Shown: positions 4,922-7,027 of the stretch, piece after piece | How positions within the stretch are numbered: position 1 is the first letter of the stretch | How the letters are laid out: each line of letters opens with the position of its first letter | NCBI GenBank assembly: GCA_003220985.1 | Contig: QHTY01000046.1 | Span: 1 to 7,027, forward strand | Direction: 5' to 3' | DNA: 7,027 nt | DNA from: Gemmatimonadota bacterium | GTDB taxonomy: Bacteria > Gemmatimonadota > Gemmatimonadetes > Gemmatimonadales > GWC2-71-9 | Position numbers and translations under genes: made by a program | The notes under the pieces: model-generated | Told to the model about the DNA's origin: nothing | What the model saw: the letters and a program-made list of their open reading frames with translations, nothing else | The model's database searches: none

Positions 4922-7027
4922 GTGCCTGATAACGAAGAAGAAGTGAAACCAAAAAAGAAGAGAGCGCCGCGAAAGAAACACGTCGCGGACGAAACTCTCC
5001 CGACGGCGGATACTGAAGAAACCGACGCCGCTCCTGCAAAGGGCGGCGCACTCGTCATTGTCGAGTCCCCGACCAAGGCGAAAACAATCGGCAAATACCT
5101 CGGTCGCGGCTACACGGTCAAGGCGACCGTGGGGCATCTCCGCGATCTGCCCAGGCGCGAGCTGGGCGTCGACGTCGAGAACGGGTTCACGCCGAAATAC
5201 GTCACTATAAAGGAAAAGGCGAAGACCCTGGCCGACATCAAGAAGGCGGCCAAGGCGGCGGATCTGGTCCTGCTCGCCACCGACCCGGATCGCGAAGGGG
5301 AGGCGATCGCCTGGCACGTGGCGTCGCAGCTGAACGGCGACGGCAACGGCAAGATCCGCCGCGTCCTGTTCCACGAAATCACGAAAGACGCCGTCCGTGA
5401 GGCCCTCGCCAACCCGCTCGATATCGACCAGCGCAAGGTCGACGCCCAGCAGGCGCGGCGCGTGCTGGATCGCCTGGTCGGCTACAAGGCATCGCCGGTG
5501 CTCTGGAAGAGCATCAAGACCGGTCTGTCGGCCGGGCGTGTGCAGACGGTGGCGCTGCGGCTGATCATCGAACGCGAAGAGGAAATCCGGAAGTTCGTGC
5601 CGCAGGAATACTGGACCGTGGCCGCCGACCTCGAGAAGGACGGCCAGGCGTTCCAGGCGCGGCTCCAGAAGCTCAACGGCCACAAGCCGGAGATCAAAAC
5701 CGAACAGGCGGCGAAGGACATCGTCGCCGAAGTCGAACAGCTGCCGTTTGTCGTGACATCCGTCTCGACCGGCGAGCGTCGCCGCAAGGCGCCGGCGCCG
5801 TTTACGACGAGCACGATGCAGCAGGAGGCCGCGAAACAGCTGGGCTTCTCAGCGGGCCGGACGATGCGCGCGGCGCAGAAGCTTTATGAGGGCGTAGAGG
5901 TTGGGGATCAGGGATCGGTTGGTCTCATCACATACATGCGAACCGATTCCGTCCGGGTCTCGGACGCCGCGATCAAGCAGGCGCGCGAGTACATCAACGC
6001 GCAGTTCGACAAGCGCTATCTGCCCGACGAGCCGAACGTCCATAAGGGCGGCCGCGGCTCGAAGGTGCAGGATGCGCACGAAGCGATTCGACCGACCGAA
6101 GTCGGCCTCAAGCCCGAAGACATCAAGAAGTACCTCGAGCGCGATCTCTTCAAACTCTACCAGCTCATTTGGCGCCGATTCCTGGCGTCGCAGATGACGC
6201 CCGCCGTGTACGAGGCGACCAAAGTCGACTTCGAGCTGGCGAACGGGAAATTCCTGTTCCGCGCCACCGGCTCCCGCGTGCTGTTCGACGGCTATCACGC
6301 GCTCTACAGCGAGGCGCACGAGGCCGAGGATGCCAAGACGCTCGACAGCCTCGAGCCGATTCCGCCGCTCAAGGAAGGGGATCGCGCGACCCTCAAGCAA
6401 GTCGTGCCGAGCCAGCACTTTACCGAGCCGCCGCCCCGCTACAGCGAGGCGAGCCTGGTGAAAGAGCTGGAGCGGTTGGGTATCGGCCGGCCATCGACCT
6501 ACGCGGCGATCATCTCGACCTTACGCATGCGCTGGTACGCGACCGCGAAGGACCGTCGCTTCCAGCCGACGCCCCAGGGCGAGACCGTGTGGAAGGTGCT
6601 GAAGCGCTCGTTCCCGGAGGTCTTCGAGGTCGGCTTCACGGCGAACATGGAAAACGAGCTCGACAAGATCGAAGAAGGCGATCTCGCCTGGCAGGACGTG
6701 TTGGGCGAGTTCTGGAAGCCGTTCAGCATCGCCCTCGAAGCGATCGACATCAACAAGATCATCCACGAGGTGCACGATCTGTCGGGTGTGGCAGCCGAGA
6801 AGTGCCCGAAGTGCGGCGCGCCGCTCGAGGTGAAGAGCGGCCGCTTCGGCCCCTACATTGCGTGCTTGCGCTACGCGTCCAAGGAGTGCGACTACTCGCG
6901 GTCCATCAAGAAGGACAAGGTGCCGGATCGCCCGTCCGACGAGATCTGCAAGGAATGCGGCGCGCCCATGGTCATCAAGACGGGCCGCTTCGGCGAATTC
7001 CTGGCCTGCACCCGCTACCCCAAGTGC
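4922..7027 (+). CDS. topA: DNA topoisomerase I, type IA (3' end outside window)
   Basis: This type IA topoisomerase relaxes negatively supercoiled DNA through a transient 5'-phosphotyrosine link. The window holds 702 codons, open to the last base. After a charged 43-residue N-terminal extension, the TOPRIM domain starts with LVIVESPTKAKTI from 44 (catalytic Glu48) and contains the acidic triad in TDPDREGEA (Asp121, Asp123, Glu125). The active-site tyrosine is Tyr338 in LITYMRTDS, with Arg340 after it. Further core motifs are AGRVQT, DAHEAIRPTE and LGIGRPSTYA. The C-terminal zinc-binding region has one complete four-Cys motif (Cys628, 631, 648, 656) and a second at Cys676, 679, 696 and 702, where the window stops. 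Family members usually continue for perhaps 50-200 residues with more zinc or tail domains. It lies 35 bases after aroK and may be co-transcribed with it. All catalytic residues I looked for are present. Confidence 0.97.
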   Translation, partial: MPDNEEEVKPKKKRAPRKKHVADETLPTADTEETDAAPAKGGALVIVESPTKAKTIGKYLGRGYTVKATVGHLRDLPRRELGVDVENGFTPKYVTIKEKAKTLADIKKAAKAADLVLLATDPDREGEAIAWHVASQLNGDGNGKIRRVLFHEITKDAVREALANPLDIDQRKVDAQQARRVLDRLVGYKASPVLWKSIKTGLSAGRVQTVALRLIIEREEEIRKFVPQEYWTVAADLEKDGQAFQARLQKLNGHKPEIKTEQAAKDIVAEVEQLPFVVTSVSTGERRRKAPAPFTTSTMQQEAAKQLGFSAGRTMRAAQKLYEGVEVGDQGSVGLITYMRTDSVRVSDAAIKQAREYINAQFDKRYLPDEPNVHKGGRGSKVQDAHEAIRPTEVGLKPEDIKKYLERDLFKLYQLIWRRFLASQMTPAVYEATKVDFELANGKFLFRATGSRVLFDGYHALYSEAHEAEDAKTLDSLEPIPPLKEGDRATLKQVVPSQHFTEPPPRYSEASLVKELERLGIGRPSTYAAIISTLRMRWYATAKDRRFQPTPQGETVWKVLKRSFPEVFEVGFTANMENELDKIEEGDLAWQDVLGEFWKPFSIALEAIDINKIIHEVHDLSGVAAEKCPKCGAPLEVKSGRFGPYIACLRYASKECDYSRSIKKDKVPDRPSDEICKECGAPMVIKTGRFGEFLACTRYPKC

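Noticed and set aside
4787..5683. A 298-codon open frame on the - strand over the start of topA.
   Set aside because: It is opposite the conserved TOPRIM region of topA, whose motifs fix the + strand as coding.
1..7027. CRISPR arrays, tRNA or rRNA genes, insertion sequences, or phage genes.
   Set aside because: I saw no regularly spaced repeats, no tRNA-like cloverleaf, no rRNA sequence, and no transposase, integrase or phage structural motifs.

Overview
The window is gene-dense, high-GC bacterial DNA with all genes on the + strand. No gene-free stretch exceeds 134 bases. The host is a Gram-negative (diderm) bacterium, because the window encodes the C-terminus of an outer-membrane secretin and a large lipoprotein. 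The strong GC bias, the large Ig-like secreted lipoprotein and the pilQ-like/aroC/aroK/topA order would fit Gemmatimonadota or a similar environmental lineage. That placement is inference from recalled gene order and style, not something the sequence proves.

Layout. (1) 1-429: the last 142 residues of a secretin, most likely the type IV pilus secretin PilQ. (2) 461-3040: an 859-residue predicted lipoprotein with three N-terminal Ig-like repeats and a C-terminal region resembling a beta-propeller. It lies 31 bases after the secretin and is probably co-transcribed with it. (3) 3041-3174: a 134-base gap holding a strong GC-rich hairpin (likely terminator) and then a nested inverted repeat that ends just before the aroC ribosome binding site. 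(4) 3175-4371: aroC, chorismate synthase, carrying a perfect 24-base palindrome read in frame. (5) 4368-4886: aroK, shikimate kinase, overlapping aroC by 4 bases. (6) 4922-7027: topA, DNA topoisomerase I, starting at GTG and cut off by the window end after its second four-cysteine zinc motif.

How the genes relate. AroK phosphorylates shikimate and AroC makes chorismate two steps later; their overlap implies coupled translation. Linkage of pilus-assembly secretin genes to shikimate-pathway genes is familiar (pilMNOPQ-aroK-aroB in Pseudomonas, hofQ-aroK-aroB in E. coli), which supports calling the first gene pilQ. The lipoprotein between them is the accessory component here. TopA is a housekeeping gene unrelated in function.

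The least ordinary signals are two different palindromic elements, one in the aroC leader and one translated inside aroC, and the Ig/propeller lipoprotein beside the secretin. I see no clear evidence for a wholly new multi-gene system.
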